Positions 54,450 to 63,385 of a stretch of DNA of 64,000 nucleotides are shown piece by piece. The stretch is from NCBI RefSeq assembly GCF_030812675.1, contig NZ_JAUSTE010000014.1:1-64000 (forward strand). Direction: 5' to 3'. Position 1 is the first letter of the stretch, and each line of letters starts with the position of its first letter. Both the position numbers and the translations under genes were made by a program. Below the pieces are notes generated by a model, which saw only the letters and a program-made list of their open reading frames with translations, ran no database searches and was not told the DNA's origin. Origin of the DNA: Sinomonas atrocyanea. Lineage in GTDB: Bacteria > Actinomycetota > Actinomycetes > Actinomycetales > Micrococcaceae.

Positions 54450-54974
54450 ATGATCGTCTGGATCAACGGGACCCACGGGGCGGGAAAGACCACGACGAGC
54501 AAGCTGGTGCAGGAACTGCTGCCCGGTGCGCGCGTGCTCGATGCTGAGAAGGTCGGTGAGGTGCTGATGGACATCACGCCTGGACTTCCTGCCACGGAGA
54601 ACTTCCAGCACTGGGAGCCGTGGCGGCCACTCGTCGTCGAAACCGCCCGGCGCGTGCTCGAGTTCACCGGAGGCACCCTCGTGATGCCGATGACCGTCCT
54701 TGTCGAGAGCTACTGGCGGGAGATCAGCGGCGGCCTTGCCGAGCATGGCATACCTATCCGCCACTTCGTGCTGCACGCAGATCGGGCGACGCTCCGCGAC
54801 CGCATACAGAACGACAAGGTCCTCGGCCCCTCAACGTTCCGCTTCGCCTACCTGGAGCCGTACGCCGAGGCGGCCCGCGCCTGGCTGCACGCTGAAGCAG
54901 AGGTCGTCGACACCACCCACCTGACGGCGGACCAAGCCGCGCAGCAGATTGCGGACTCAGTGCTCGATCGCTGA
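54450..54974 (+). CDS. TmrB-like P-loop ATP-binding protein
   Basis: A 174-aa P-loop NTPase. Walker A is INGTHGAGKTTTSKL at residues 5-19, followed by ARVLDAEKVGEVLMDI, LVMPMTVLVESYWREI and the arginine-containing lid RATLRDRIQND. This order matches Bacillus TmrB (tunicamycin resistance) and related small kinases. Whether it confers resistance here is unknown. GAGAGGAAG lies just before ATG 54450. It stands alone, 150 nt before the hemerythrin gene. Confidence 0.83.
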   Translation: MIVWINGTHGAGKTTTSKLVQELLPGARVLDAEKVGEVLMDITPGLPATENFQHWEPWRPLVVETARRVLEFTGGTLVMPMTVLVESYWREISGGLAEHGIPIRHFVLHADRATLRDRIQNDKVLGPSTFRFAYLEPYAEAARAWLHAEAEVVDTTHLTADQAAQQIADSVLDR

Positions 54975-55125
54975 AGACGGAGCCTCCGAGGAGGCCGCGG
55001 AACGGCGCGCCCGCAGGACGCTGCGGACGGTCGTCCGGCCTCTGCCCGCAGGGGCGCCGACCGTAGATTCCCGATTGCCGGACGCGGGCACGACTGGCAG
55101 AGTGGCCGTGACAGAAGGAGAGCAT

Positions 55126-55638
55126 GTGGACATCACCGAGGTCATCCTGAATGATCACCACGAGCAGCGCCGCATGTTCGGCATGCTCGAAGAAATCTCC
55201 CCAGACGATGCCGAAGCCCTCGGGTCGGTGTGGAAGCGCCTCCGCATCCTGCTCGAGGTGCACGCGGCTGCGGAGGAGAAGCTCTTCTACCCGCGCCTGC
55301 TGAAGCTCCAGAAGGACCGCATCGCCCAGGAGTCGCCCGATGAGGAGACCGAGGACGCCGTCCACGACCACAACGAGATCCGCGATGCGGTCGCCGCAGT
55401 CGACGAACACCCGGTGGGCTCGGTCGAATGGCTCCGCGCCGTCGCCGAGGTCAACGAGGTCAACGGCGACCACATGGCCGAAGAAGAGCGTCAGGGCCTG
55501 ACCGACTTCCGCCGGCACGTGGACCGCGAGGAACGCCACGCGATGGCCGTGGCGTTCGCGGCCTTCGAGGCAGAGCACGCGGGCGGCATCCCGGCACACG
55601 ACGTCGACCCGCAGCAGTACCTGCGCGAGAACAGCTGA
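55126..55638 (+). CDS. Hemerythrin HHE-domain protein
   Basis: A 170-aa four-helix protein with potential di-iron ligands: ILNDHHEQRRMFGMLEE (His-His-Glu), VHAAAEEKLFYPRLLK (His..Glu), VHDHNEIRDAV and NGDHMAEEERQGL (His..Glu). Such proteins bind oxygen or NO or serve in iron/redox sensing. GTG 55126 with GGAG 5 nt upstream is preferred over the longer frame, which lacks conservation. Proximity to a DevR-like regulator and a DUF2249 gene elsewhere in the window hints at oxygen/NO response, but this is inference. Confidence 0.87.
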   Translation: MDITEVILNDHHEQRRMFGMLEEISPDDAEALGSVWKRLRILLEVHAAAEEKLFYPRLLKLQKDRIAQESPDEETEDAVHDHNEIRDAVAAVDEHPVGSVEWLRAVAEVNEVNGDHMAEEERQGLTDFRRHVDREERHAMAVAFAAFEAEHAGGIPAHDVDPQQYLRENS

Positions 55639-55678
55639 TCCTCTTGAAGCCATCGACCCAGCCGGCCGATTTCGGCAC

Positions 55679-55684
55679 TATAGT
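55679..55684 (+). promoter_or_regulatory. -10 box before the aldo/keto reductase gene
   Basis: TATAGT ends 8 nt before ATG 55693. A short GGAG lies between them, so the transcript would be leaderless or nearly so. No -35 is obvious. Confidence 0.42.
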
Positions 55685-55692
55685 CGGAGCCC

Positions 55693-56679
55693 ATGGACGA
55701 GCGTGTGCTGGGACGGACCGGCCGAGAAGTCTCCGTGATCGGTCTGGGGACATGGCAACTGGGCGGTGACTGGGGCGACGTCGGCCGCGAAGCCGCCGCG
55801 CAGGTGCTCGATGCGGCGGCGGAGTCGGGCGTCACCTTCTTCGACACCGCGGATGTGTACGGAGATGGCCGCAGCGAGCGGGCGATCGGCGAGTGGCTCA
55901 CAGCGCACCCGGACGCCGGAGTCATGGTGGGCACCAAGATGGGGCGCCGGATGCCCCAGATCCCGGAGAACTACACCCTCGCGCACTTCCGGGAGTGGCT
56001 TGACCGCTCGCGCCGCAATCTGGGTCGGGACACCCTCGACCTCGTCCAGCTCCACTGCCCGCCCACCCGCGTCTACTCCGATGACGCGGTCTTCGATGCC
56101 CTCGACCAGCTGGTCGAGGAGGGCGTGATGCGCCACTACGGCGTCAGCGTGGAGACGGCCGGCGAGGCGCTCGCCGCGATCGCCCGGCCGCACCTCGCCA
56201 CGGTGCAGATCATCTTCAATCCCTTCCGGCTCAAGCCGCTCGACGAGGTCCTCCCCGCGGCCCAGGACGCCGGGGTGGGGATCGTGGTGCGGGTGCCGCT
56301 GGCCTCGGGCCTGCTCAGCGGGAAGTACAGCCGCAGCACGACCTTCCCGGAGGGAGACCACCGCAACTACAACCGCACCGGCTCCGCGTTCGACGTCGGG
56401 GAGACCTTCTCAGGGGTGGACTTCGAGCAGGGCCTCGAGGCCGTCGCCGAGTTCCAGAAGCTCGTCCCGGAGGGGCTGACCACGGCACAGGCTGCCCTCG
56501 CCTGGATCATCTCCCAGCCAGGGGTCTCGACTGTGATCCCCGGGGCCAGGAATGCGGACCAGGCGCGGGGGAACGCAGCGGCGGCCGCCGGGGCCCCGTC
56601 GCTCGGCCCCGAGTTCGACGCGGGCGTGCGGCGGATCTACGACACCTACTTCCGCGAGACGATCCACCCGCGCTGGTAG
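55693..56679 (+). CDS. Aldo/keto reductase
   Basis: A 328-aa NADPH-dependent TIM-barrel oxidoreductase. The catalytic tetrad is visible: Asp in FFDTADVYGDGRSE, Tyr in the same motif, Lys in MVGTKMGRR and His in LDLVQLHCPP. The cofactor site is near IPGARNADQARGN. It resembles the YajO/Tas-like and general stress AKR groups. Substrate unknown. It directly follows the hemerythrin gene by about 55 nt but has its own -10 box. Confidence 0.92.
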   Translation: MDERVLGRTGREVSVIGLGTWQLGGDWGDVGREAAAQVLDAAAESGVTFFDTADVYGDGRSERAIGEWLTAHPDAGVMVGTKMGRRMPQIPENYTLAHFREWLDRSRRNLGRDTLDLVQLHCPPTRVYSDDAVFDALDQLVEEGVMRHYGVSVETAGEALAAIARPHLATVQIIFNPFRLKPLDEVLPAAQDAGVGIVVRVPLASGLLSGKYSRSTTFPEGDHRNYNRTGSAFDVGETFSGVDFEQGLEAVAEFQKLVPEGLTTAQAALAWIISQPGVSTVIPGARNADQARGNAAAAAGAPSLGPEFDAGVRRIYDTYFRETIHPRW

Positions 56680-56778
56680 CCGCGGGTCCGGCGAGGTCCC
56701 CGGGGCATGCACCGGGTCGCCTCGCCCCAGCGCTCCGCGCGCCGGTCGGGCGCGTCCTCACCTCCGGGGAGGGCGGCC

Positions 56779-57198
56779 TCAGGGCCGTCTGCACCCTCTC
56801 GGCGAAGCTGCGGCCGACCACGCGGGCGTGAGGGACGCGGCCGCCCGGACAGCCTGTGGGAGCCCGCTGTTGGCGATCTTCCGGACCACGAAGATGGGGT
56901 CTCCCGGAGGCCTCCTGCGGCCGCGCCGGGCGGCCAGGCTCGTGAGGATGACGCAGCGCGTGGGCGTCCCGGACTCACTGAGCTGCCGGCACATGGCTTC
57001 CGCGTCCCCGTCGGGGAGATGCTCGTCGAGGACCATGACCTGCGGCGCGCACCGCCGTGCCAGCCGCGCGCCCTCGGTCACCGTTCCGCTCTCGCCCACC
57101 ACGTCGACGCCCTCGTCTTCGAGCAGCTCACGCAGGGCGCTCAGGAGTGGGCGGTAGGCGCTCACGAGGAGCACTCGGGTCCTCTGGTCTGCTCCCAT
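56779..57198 (-). CDS. Receiver-only response regulator-like protein
   Basis: A 139-aa protein consisting of a receiver domain and a short tail. It begins RVLLVSAYRPLLSALRELLEDEGVDVVGESGT; the phosphoacceptor aspartate is probably in VMVLDEHLPDGDAEAM and a lysine occurs in VVRKIANSG. No LuxR output helix follows, unlike its paralogue at 53243, with which it shares the LRELLED and VVGESGT stretches. It could be a single-domain regulator, or a former full-length regulator that lost its output domain. AGGAAGA lies 5 nt before ATG 57198. Confidence 0.75.
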   Translation of the reverse strand: MGADQRTRVLLVSAYRPLLSALRELLEDEGVDVVGESGTVTEGARLARRCAPQVMVLDEHLPDGDAEAMCRQLSESGTPTRCVILTSLAARRGRRRPPGDPIFVVRKIANSGLPQAVRAAASLTPAWSAAASPRGCRRP

Positions 57199-57369
57199 GA
57201 CGTCTTCCTGTCCAGTCCGCTTCGACAGGAGCCGGCGGGCTGCCGGGCGGCGAGGCGATGTGACAAGTATGAAAAGGTGATCGCGCGACTGTCTAGAGCA
57301 TGACGGACTTGTCATACGACGGTGGGGGCCGGCGCTGGCGTCGGTCCGCGGCCGCGGACGGCTGGCGCC

Positions 57370-57375
57370 TATGAT
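57370..57375 (+). promoter_or_regulatory. -10 box before the coiled-coil gene (leaderless type)
   Basis: TATGAT ends 7 nt before ATG 57383, placing transcription start at the start codon. It contains the alternative ATG 57371 inside it, which argues for the downstream start. Confidence 0.45.
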
Positions 57376-57382
57376 GCGTGGC

Positions 57383-58399
57383 ATGGACCTCGCTGCCATC
57401 GCCGCCGAGCTCTGCGCCCTCGCGCCGGGGGCCTTCACCGCCGCGCGCAACGAACGGGCCAAGCTGCTCCGGCGGGAGGGGAAGCGCGAGCTCGCGCAGC
57501 AGGTCGCCCGGCTCGCCAAGCCCACCGTCTCCGCCTGGGCCGTCAACGCGCTGGCCCGCCGGGGCGCGGAGGCCCTCGAGCGCGTCGTAGCCCTCGGCGC
57601 CCAGCTGAGGGAGGCCCAGGAGGACCTCGACGCCACACGCCTGCGCTCCCTCGCCAAGGAGCGGGTGCAGCTCCTCGCCGAGGCCGTGGCCGCGGCCCGG
57701 GCAGCCGCGGACGAGTCGGGCATCGCCGTGAGTGATGCCGCGGCGGGGGAGATCGAGCAGACCCTTCGCGCTGCCATGGCCGATGCGCACGCGTCCGCCG
57801 CCGTCCGGAGCGGCCTCCTGCTCCACGCCCTCGAGGGCAACGGCCTCGACCCGGTGGACCTCTCCGGCGCCGTGGCCGTGCCCGAGGCCCTCGACCGGCC
57901 GCCCGCGGCACCCGACGAGCCGGTGAGCGCAGGCGGCGGCCACGGGGGCAGTGGGGGTCGCCGCGCCGACGGCAGGCGTCCGCGGAAGGCCGCCGACCGG
58001 CGTCGTACAGCGGACGCCGACCGCCAGCAACACGCCGACCGGAAGGCAGACGCCGAGCGGCGCGCCGAGGAGGAGCGTAGGCACGCGGACGAGCTCCGCA
58101 GGGAGGAGCGCGCGGAGGCCGAGGCGGACCGAGACGACGCCGCTCACGCCCTCGACGAGGCACAGGCCGAGCTCGCCGGCGCCGAGCGGGACGCCGCAGA
58201 CGCCGCCGCCCGCGCCCGCCGCCTGACCGACGAGCTCGCGGGCCTGCGGGCCCGGATCGCGGAGCTCGAGGACGACCTCGCGGCAGCCGAACGCGAGGGG
58301 GCAGCCGCGGAGCGTGCCCGCAGGCTCGCCTCACGGCTCGTGGAGCGCGAACTCCGGACGGTGTCCAGGGCCCAGGAACGCCTCGCCGGGCTCGGCTGA
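57383..58399 (+). CDS. Coiled-coil protein, function unknown
   Basis: A 338-aa protein. Residues 1-165 are a helical, Ala/Arg-rich domain (ERAKLLRREGKRELAQQVAR, KPTVSAWAVNALARRG) that I recall from many actinobacterial hypothetical proteins. A Gly/Ala/Arg linker at 190-210 leads to a long charged coiled coil (residues 215-330, ADRDDAAHALDEAQAELAGA and the like). No signal peptide, no membrane segment. ATG 57383 fits the leaderless signal; ATG 57371 is annotated-style alternative. Neighbours give no clue. Confidence 0.78.
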   Translation: MDLAAIAAELCALAPGAFTAARNERAKLLRREGKRELAQQVARLAKPTVSAWAVNALARRGAEALERVVALGAQLREAQEDLDATRLRSLAKERVQLLAEAVAAARAAADESGIAVSDAAAGEIEQTLRAAMADAHASAAVRSGLLLHALEGNGLDPVDLSGAVAVPEALDRPPAAPDEPVSAGGGHGGSGGRRADGRRPRKAADRRRTADADRQQHADRKADAERRAEEERRHADELRREERAEAEADRDDAAHALDEAQAELAGAERDAADAAARARRLTDELAGLRARIAELEDDLAAAEREGAAAERARRLASRLVERELRTVSRAQERLAGLG

Positions 58400-58455
58400 C
58401 CGCACGGACACCGGCCCGAGTCGACGCAGCCCGGGCGCCGTGCGACGCTGGGCAG

Positions 58456-59631
58456 ATGGTCCCCCTTCCCCGTGAACCCCGCGCGGCCCTCCACAGATTC
58501 CTCGTGTGGGCGCCCTCGGCCACCCGCAGCGGACTCAGGGAGGCCGCGTCGGCCGAGCGGCTCCTGCTGGCCGGGAAGACCGCCCTCGCGGCCGGTATCG
58601 CCTGGGCCCTCGCGCAGCTCATGCCGGGCTCCCTCGGCGAGTACCCGTACTACGCCCCGCTCGGGGCCCTCGTGAGCATGTACCCGACCGTGGCGGACTC
58701 GCTGCGCAACGGCCTGCAGAGCCTGGTGGGGCTCGCGCTCGGCATCGGCGTGGCGCTGTTCGTGGGCAGCTTCGCCGACACCGCGGCCTGGTCGGTCGCG
58801 CTCGTGGTCGGCGTCGGCATGATCGTCGGCGGCCTCCCGCGGATGGGCAGCGGCCGCGAGTGGGTCCCCCTCGCGGCGCTCTTCGTCCTCGTTGCCGGGG
58901 CCAACCGTCGCGATGTCTTCTCCCTGGCGTACCTCGTCCAGATGGGGCTCGGCGTCGCGGTCGGCCTGGCGGTGAACTGGATCGTCTTCCCGCCGCTGCG
59001 GGTCGCAGCCGTGACTCCGGCCTTCGCGCGGCTACGCCATGCGCTCGGCGACCAGCTCGAGGACATGGCCGCCGCCGTTACGGAGGACGAATGGCCCCCG
59101 AGCCGGAAGGAGTGGGCCACGAGGGAGGGCCTGCTGGCGACGACAGCGGCGGAGGTGCGCGGCGCCGTCGAGGAGGCCGAAGTGAGCGCCCGGGCCAATC
59201 CCCGCAGGAAGCGGCACCACCGGGACCTCGCGGCGGACCTCGCGGACCTGCAGGCGCTCGAGCGGGCCACCTTCAGGGTCCAGGACATCACCGATGTGCT
59301 CACGAGCGTCATCTGGGAGGAGCACGCGGGCACGCGCGTGCCCGCCGAGCTGACCCCCGAAGTAGCCGCGGCACTGCTCGCCACCGCCGAGGCCCTGCGG
59401 GGCTGGGGCGAGGAGGACGCCCCGGAAGGGCTGCTGGACCGTGCCCAGGAGGCGATCGAGGCGCTCAGCGGCTCGTACCACGAGGTGGCCGCGCGGGAGG
59501 CCCCCGGCGATGCGACCGGCGCGATCTCGCTCGCGCTGTCGCGGATCGTGCGTATGGTCCGCGACCGCCTGGATTCGCGCGAGCCGGAGCCCGGGGCGCC
59601 CGGCCCCGGCCTCACTCCCGGTCCTGCCTAG
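58456..59631 (+). CDS. FUSC/aromatic-acid-exporter family membrane protein
   Basis: A 391-aa protein. The N-terminal half has about six helices (LLAGKTALAAGIAWALAQL, YYAPLGALVSMYPTVADSL, IGVALFVGSFADTAAWSVAL, VGVGMIVGGLP, VPLAALFVLVAG), and LQSLVGLALGIGVAL is typical of FUSC/ArAE. The C-terminal half is a soluble helical domain (residues 185-375). These proteins export aromatic acids or other small molecules, but the substrate here is unknown. Its TAG stop shares a CTAG with the stop of the convergent MFS gene. Confidence 0.85.
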   Translation: MVPLPREPRAALHRFLVWAPSATRSGLREAASAERLLLAGKTALAAGIAWALAQLMPGSLGEYPYYAPLGALVSMYPTVADSLRNGLQSLVGLALGIGVALFVGSFADTAAWSVALVVGVGMIVGGLPRMGSGREWVPLAALFVLVAGANRRDVFSLAYLVQMGLGVAVGLAVNWIVFPPLRVAAVTPAFARLRHALGDQLEDMAAAVTEDEWPPSRKEWATREGLLATTAAEVRGAVEEAEVSARANPRRKRHHRDLAADLADLQALERATFRVQDITDVLTSVIWEEHAGTRVPAELTPEVAAALLATAEALRGWGEEDAPEGLLDRAQEAIEALSGSYHEVAAREAPGDATGAISLALSRIVRMVRDRLDSREPEPGAPGPGLTPGPA

Positions 59632-61073
59632 GGCGCCGGACGCCGCGACTCGGCCTCGGCGCCGGCGGCGTCCGGCTCCTTCTGGGCGTCACGCGGCATG
59701 GCGAGCACCGCGGCCACGGCGAGGGCGGCAACCACGAGGACCGCGAGGAATACCGCTGCGGAGGCGGGCACGACGGCGAGCGGCCGGCCGGGCGCCGACG
59801 CGTAGATCCCGTTGGCGATCGCGCCGAAGACGGCGACGCCGAGGGCGCTGCCGATGGAGCGGGCGAACAGGTTGGTGCCCGTGACCACGCCCCGCCGGCT
59901 CCAGTCGACGCTCGACTGTGCGGCGATGAGGGTGGGCGAGGCGGTGAGACCGAGCCCGAGGCCGATCACGAAGCAGCTGCCCGCGACGAAGAGCACGTCC
60001 GGGGTATGGGCGGTCGCGGCGAGCACGGCTGTGCCGGCCACGGCGACCAGGATGCCGATGATGGCGGTGCGGCGGAAGCCGATCCGCAGGTACAGCCGCC
60101 CGGACTGGGAGGCGCTGATCGGCCAGCCGAGCGTGAGGGCTGCCAGCGCGAGGCCCGCGACCACGGGGGAGACCGCCAGCGCGCCCTCGAGGAACGTGGG
60201 CACATAGGACGTCAGCCCCAGGATCATTGCCCCCACGCCGAAGGAGACCAGCGTGGTGGTGAGCAGGAGCCGGCGGGACATGACCCACAGGGGGAGCACC
60301 GGCTCCGCGGCGCGCCGCTCGGCGAGCAGGAAGGCCACGAACAGGGCCGCGCCCGCGCCCGGCACGCCGATGCCCAGCGGCGAGGCCCACGCCCACGCCT
60401 GGCCGCCCTCGAGCGCCCCGAGGATCAGCAGCGTCATCGCCACGGTCAGCAGCCCGGATCCGAGGTAGTCGATCCGGTGCCGCTCCTTCTCGAAGGACTC
60501 GTGGAACGTGCGCGCGAGCATCCACGCCGCCAGCACGCAGAGCGGGATGTTGATCAGGAAGATCCCGCGCCAGATGCCCAGCGACGCGAACACGCCGCCG
60601 AGGGTCGGCCCCACCACGGAGGAGACCGCCCACACGCTCGCGAGGTAGCCCTGCGCCTTGGCCCGCTCCGCGACGGTGTAGATGTCCCCGGCGATCGTGA
60701 TGGCCATCGGCTGCACGGCGCCGGCGCCGAGCCCCTGCACCACGCGGAACGCGATGAGCGCGCCCATGGTCGGGGCTATCCCGCACAGCACCGAACCGAG
60801 CAGGAACAGGCCGATGCCCGTGAGGATCAGCGGCTTGCGGCCCAGCATGTCGGCGAGCTTGGCGTACACCGGCACGGAGACGGCCTGCGCGAGCATGTAG
60901 GCGGAGAAGAGCCACGGGAACGAGGAGAACCCGCCGACGTCGCGCACGATCGAGGGCACTGCCGTCGCGACGATGGTCGAATCGATCGCCACGAGGCCCG
61001 TCGTGAGCATGAGGGCGATGAGGATGGGGCCACGTTCGGAGCGGAAGCCCACGTCGGCACGGGTCACGGTCAT
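59628..61073 (-). CDS. MFS drug-efflux transporter, EmrB/QacA (DHA2) family
   Basis: A 481-aa transporter with 14 predicted helices. Motif D1 is IDSTIVATAVPSIVRDVG; motif A is AKLADMLGRKPLIL; motif C is SSVVGPTLGGVFASLG; RGIFLINIPLCVLA is another family pattern. The role is proton-driven export of toxic compounds; the substrate is unknown. ATG 61073 begins the conserved part; the upstream frame has no conservation. It is divergent from the thioesterase gene. Confidence 0.92.
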   Translation of the reverse strand: MTVTRADVGFRSERGPILIALMLTTGLVAIDSTIVATAVPSIVRDVGGFSSFPWLFSAYMLAQAVSVPVYAKLADMLGRKPLILTGIGLFLLGSVLCGIAPTMGALIAFRVVQGLGAGAVQPMAITIAGDIYTVAERAKAQGYLASVWAVSSVVGPTLGGVFASLGIWRGIFLINIPLCVLAAWMLARTFHESFEKERHRIDYLGSGLLTVAMTLLILGALEGGQAWAWASPLGIGVPGAGAALFVAFLLAERRAAEPVLPLWVMSRRLLLTTTLVSFGVGAMILGLTSYVPTFLEGALAVSPVVAGLALAALTLGWPISASQSGRLYLRIGFRRTAIIGILVAVAGTAVLAATAHTPDVLFVAGSCFVIGLGLGLTASPTLIAAQSSVDWSRRGVVTGTNLFARSIGSALGVAVFGAIANGIYASAPGRPLAVVPASAAVFLAVLVVAALAVAAVLAMPRDAQKEPDAAGAEAESRRPAP

Positions 61074-61203
61074 GAAGGTCAGAACCGCGCGGGGTGCGCA
61101 AATAGTCCCGGCCGGAGCCAGCAGCGGTGCGGGGCCGCCTTGCCGCTGGCGATAAGGTGGACGGGGCCGCACAGCGGAGAGCAGGCCAGGAGAGGAGCGG
61201 GAC

Positions 61204-62037
61204 GTGACGCAGCAGGCAGGGACATCGGCCGAGTGGGCGCAGGCGCTGCCCGAACTGGCCGAGGGCGACTTCTACTACGAGGACCTCGGCGGCGGCCGCT
61301 ACCGCTCCACCATCCACGCCCAGGGCGCCTGGAACGCCCACGAGCAGCACATGGCACCCGCCTCCGGCATCCTCGCCCACGCCCTGGCCCACCACGAGCC
61401 GCGCCCCGAGATGCGCATCGCGCGCATCGGCTACGAGATCCTCGGCCTCATCCACGGCGGCGAGTTCGAGGTCACGACCCGCACCGTCCGCCCCGGCAGG
61501 ACGATCGAGCTGATCGAGGCCGAGCTGACCGCCCAGGGCCGCCCCGCCGTGCGGGCCACCGCCTGGCGGCTCGTCACCGCGGACACCTCGGCGGTCGCCG
61601 CCGTCGAGGACCCGCGCATCCCGCCGCGCGAGGAGTGCGAGCGCTGGGACGGGGCCACCGAATGGCCCGGGGGCTACATCCGCTCGCTCGAGATGTACCA
61701 GGCTCCGGGCCATCGCTCGGGCAGCGGCACCGTGTGGATCCGCACCGCCCACCCCCTCGTCGGCGGCGCGGAGAGCCCCGAGTGGGCCCGGCTCATCGGG
61801 CTCGTCGACACGGCCAACGGCATCGCCACCCGGGTCCCGCCCGGCCCCGGCAGCTGGGCGTTCCCCAACGTCGACCTCCAGATCCACATGTACCGCGAGC
61901 CCCGGGGCGAGTGGCTCGGCATCGACAACGCGGTGTCCTTCGGCACGGACGGGATCGGCCTGACCTCCTCCGTGCTGCACGACGACGACGGGCCCTTCGG
62001 CCGGGCCGAGCAGATCCTCACGCTGCGCAGGAGCTGA
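61204..62037 (+). CDS. Thioesterase family protein (acyl-CoA thioesterase, double hotdog)
   Basis: A 277-aa protein with TesB-like architecture: an N-terminal hotdog (YYEDLGGGRYRSTIHAQGAW, IARIGYEILGLIHGGEFEV) and a C-terminal hotdog (GTVWIRTAHPLVGGAE, LVDTANGIATRVPPG, FPNVDLQIHMYREPRGEW). The catalytic Asp region (LVDTANG) and FPNVDLQIH are typical of TesB-like hydrolases. GAGGAG precedes GTG 61204. It is followed 3 nt later by the lipoate-ligase-like gene, so they form an operon. Confidence 0.87.
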   Translation: MTQQAGTSAEWAQALPELAEGDFYYEDLGGGRYRSTIHAQGAWNAHEQHMAPASGILAHALAHHEPRPEMRIARIGYEILGLIHGGEFEVTTRTVRPGRTIELIEAELTAQGRPAVRATAWRLVTADTSAVAAVEDPRIPPREECERWDGATEWPGGYIRSLEMYQAPGHRSGSGTVWIRTAHPLVGGAESPEWARLIGLVDTANGIATRVPPGPGSWAFPNVDLQIHMYREPRGEWLGIDNAVSFGTDGIGLTSSVLHDDDGPFGRAEQILTLRRS

Positions 62038-62040
62038 TCC

Positions 62041-62817
62041 GTGGCGGAGTGGAACGGCGGCGACCACGTGCCGCTCGAGGTCGTCTCCGGGACCGGCCTG
62101 GGCGGGTCCGCCGGGGGCGGGGCCGCGGCTGAGCTGGGGCGCGCCATGGAACTGCTCGACGAGGTCAAGCGCGGCGCCCGGGGCGGGACGCTCCGGCTCT
62201 ACCGCCCGCAGCGCACCCTCGCGTTCGGGCAGCGGGACACGCGCCTGCCGGGCTTCGAGGCGGCCCGGTCCGCGGCCCTCGCGCACGGCTTCGAGCCCGT
62301 GGTGCGCCGCGCCGGCGGCCGGGCGGCGGCCTACCACGCCGGCACGCTCATCGTGGACCACATCGAGCCGGCCCGCGAGGCGATGGTGGGGCACCGGCAC
62401 CGGTTCGAGGTCTTCGGCGACCTCTACGCAGGCGCACTGCGCACCCTCGGCGTCGACGCCCGCGTGGGTGAGATCCCCGGGGAGTACTGCCCGGGCGAGT
62501 TCAGCGTCCACGGCGTCCCGGCCGGCGCCGGCCTCCCCGCCCGGAGCGGCCCGGGAGGCACGACGGCGGGCGGCCGGCTCAAGCTCGTCGGCACGGCCCA
62601 GCGGGTGGTCGCCGGGGCTTGGCTGTTCTCCTCGGTCTTCGTGGTGGCCGACGCCGCGCCCGTGCGCGCCGTGCTCACCGACGTCTACCGCGCCCTCGCG
62701 TTGCCGTTCGACCCGGCCACCGCGGGTGCCGCGGACGATCTCGTGCCCGGCCTCACGGTCGACGCCGTCGAGGCCGCGCTGCTGGCCATGTACCGGGACC
62801 AGGGCGCCCTCAACTGA
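62041..62817 (+). CDS. Lipoate/biotin protein ligase family protein
   Basis: A 258-aa BPL/LPL-fold protein. The ligand loop RRAGGRAAAYHAGTLIVD corresponds to the RRxxGGGxVYHD motif, and LKLVGTAQRVVAGAWLFSS supplies the conserved lysine (KxxGxAQR). YRPQRTLAFGQRDTRLPG is the N-terminal strand of the family. It may attach or transfer lipoyl or octanoyl groups; compared with LplA it lacks the C-terminal domain. The GTG start is 3 nt after the thioesterase stop. The last 8 bases overlap the convergent gene. Confidence 0.87.
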   Translation: MAEWNGGDHVPLEVVSGTGLGGSAGGGAAAELGRAMELLDEVKRGARGGTLRLYRPQRTLAFGQRDTRLPGFEAARSAALAHGFEPVVRRAGGRAAAYHAGTLIVDHIEPAREAMVGHRHRFEVFGDLYAGALRTLGVDARVGEIPGEYCPGEFSVHGVPAGAGLPARSGPGGTTAGGRLKLVGTAQRVVAGAWLFSSVFVVADAAPVRAVLTDVYRALALPFDPATAGAADDLVPGLTVDAVEAALLAMYRDQGALN

Positions 62818-63385
62818 CGGAGGCCCGCTTCGCCTGGCCGAGCAGGGCGAGCGCGTCCTCCCTGCCGAGCCGCTCCTGGCGGTACTGCTCGAGGAGGATC
62901 GTGAGCATCGCGTCGGCCTGCTCTGCGTCGTCGGCGCCCATCGCCTCGGCAGCGTAGGCCACGCGGAGGTTCAGGGCATAGGCATCCGCCGCCGTCTGGG
63001 CGAGGCACAGGTGGGTGGACACCCCCGCGAGCAGGAGGCGCTCGGTGCCCCACGTCCTCAGCCGCTGCAGCAGATCCGTGCCCACGAATGCGCTGTCGCG
63101 ACGCTTGACGAGCTGGGGGAGCCCCTCGATGTCGAGCTCGGCGAGCGACTCGGCCTGCTCCGTGCCGCGGAAGGCGAAGCCCTGCCCGTCGTCGAGCATT
63201 GCGAGAGTCCAGGTCGACTGGTCGCGCTCGTGCTCGGTGCGGACCACCAAGGCGGGTGCTTCCGCGGCGCGGGCGGCAGCCAGAAGCTCGTTGCAGGCCG
63301 CAACGAGGCGGTCACGCTGGGCCGCAAGCTCCGGGAACTCGAAGAACGAGTTCTGCATGTCAATCATGAGGAGGGCGGTGCGCAT
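62810..63385 (-). CDS. Cysteine hydrolase, isochorismatase family
   Basis: A 191-aa alpha/beta hydrolase. The catalytic triad is visible: Asp in LLMIDMQNSFF, Lys in LVKRRDSAFVGT and the nucleophile Cys in VSTHLCLAQTAADAY (about residue 125), with the preceding cis-peptide. Substrate range of the family includes isochorismate, nicotinamide and ureidoacrylate; nothing here decides. Its start codon lies in one arm of a 10-bp inverted repeat. It follows the metallo-beta-lactamase-fold gene on the same strand by 50 nt. Confidence 0.9.
   Translation of the reverse strand: MRTALLMIDMQNSFFEFPELAAQRDRLVAACNELLAAARAAEAPALVVRTEHERDQSTWTLAMLDDGQGFAFRGTEQAESLAELDIEGLPQLVKRRDSAFVGTDLLQRLRTWGTERLLLAGVSTHLCLAQTAADAYALNLRVAYAAEAMGADDAEQADAMLTILLEQYRQERLGREDALALLGQAKRASVS

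Noticed and set aside
58506-62132. A 1208-codon plus-strand frame across the FUSC, MFS and thioesterase genes
   Set aside because: Composition is that of a shadow frame and the three overlapped genes have clear family motifs.
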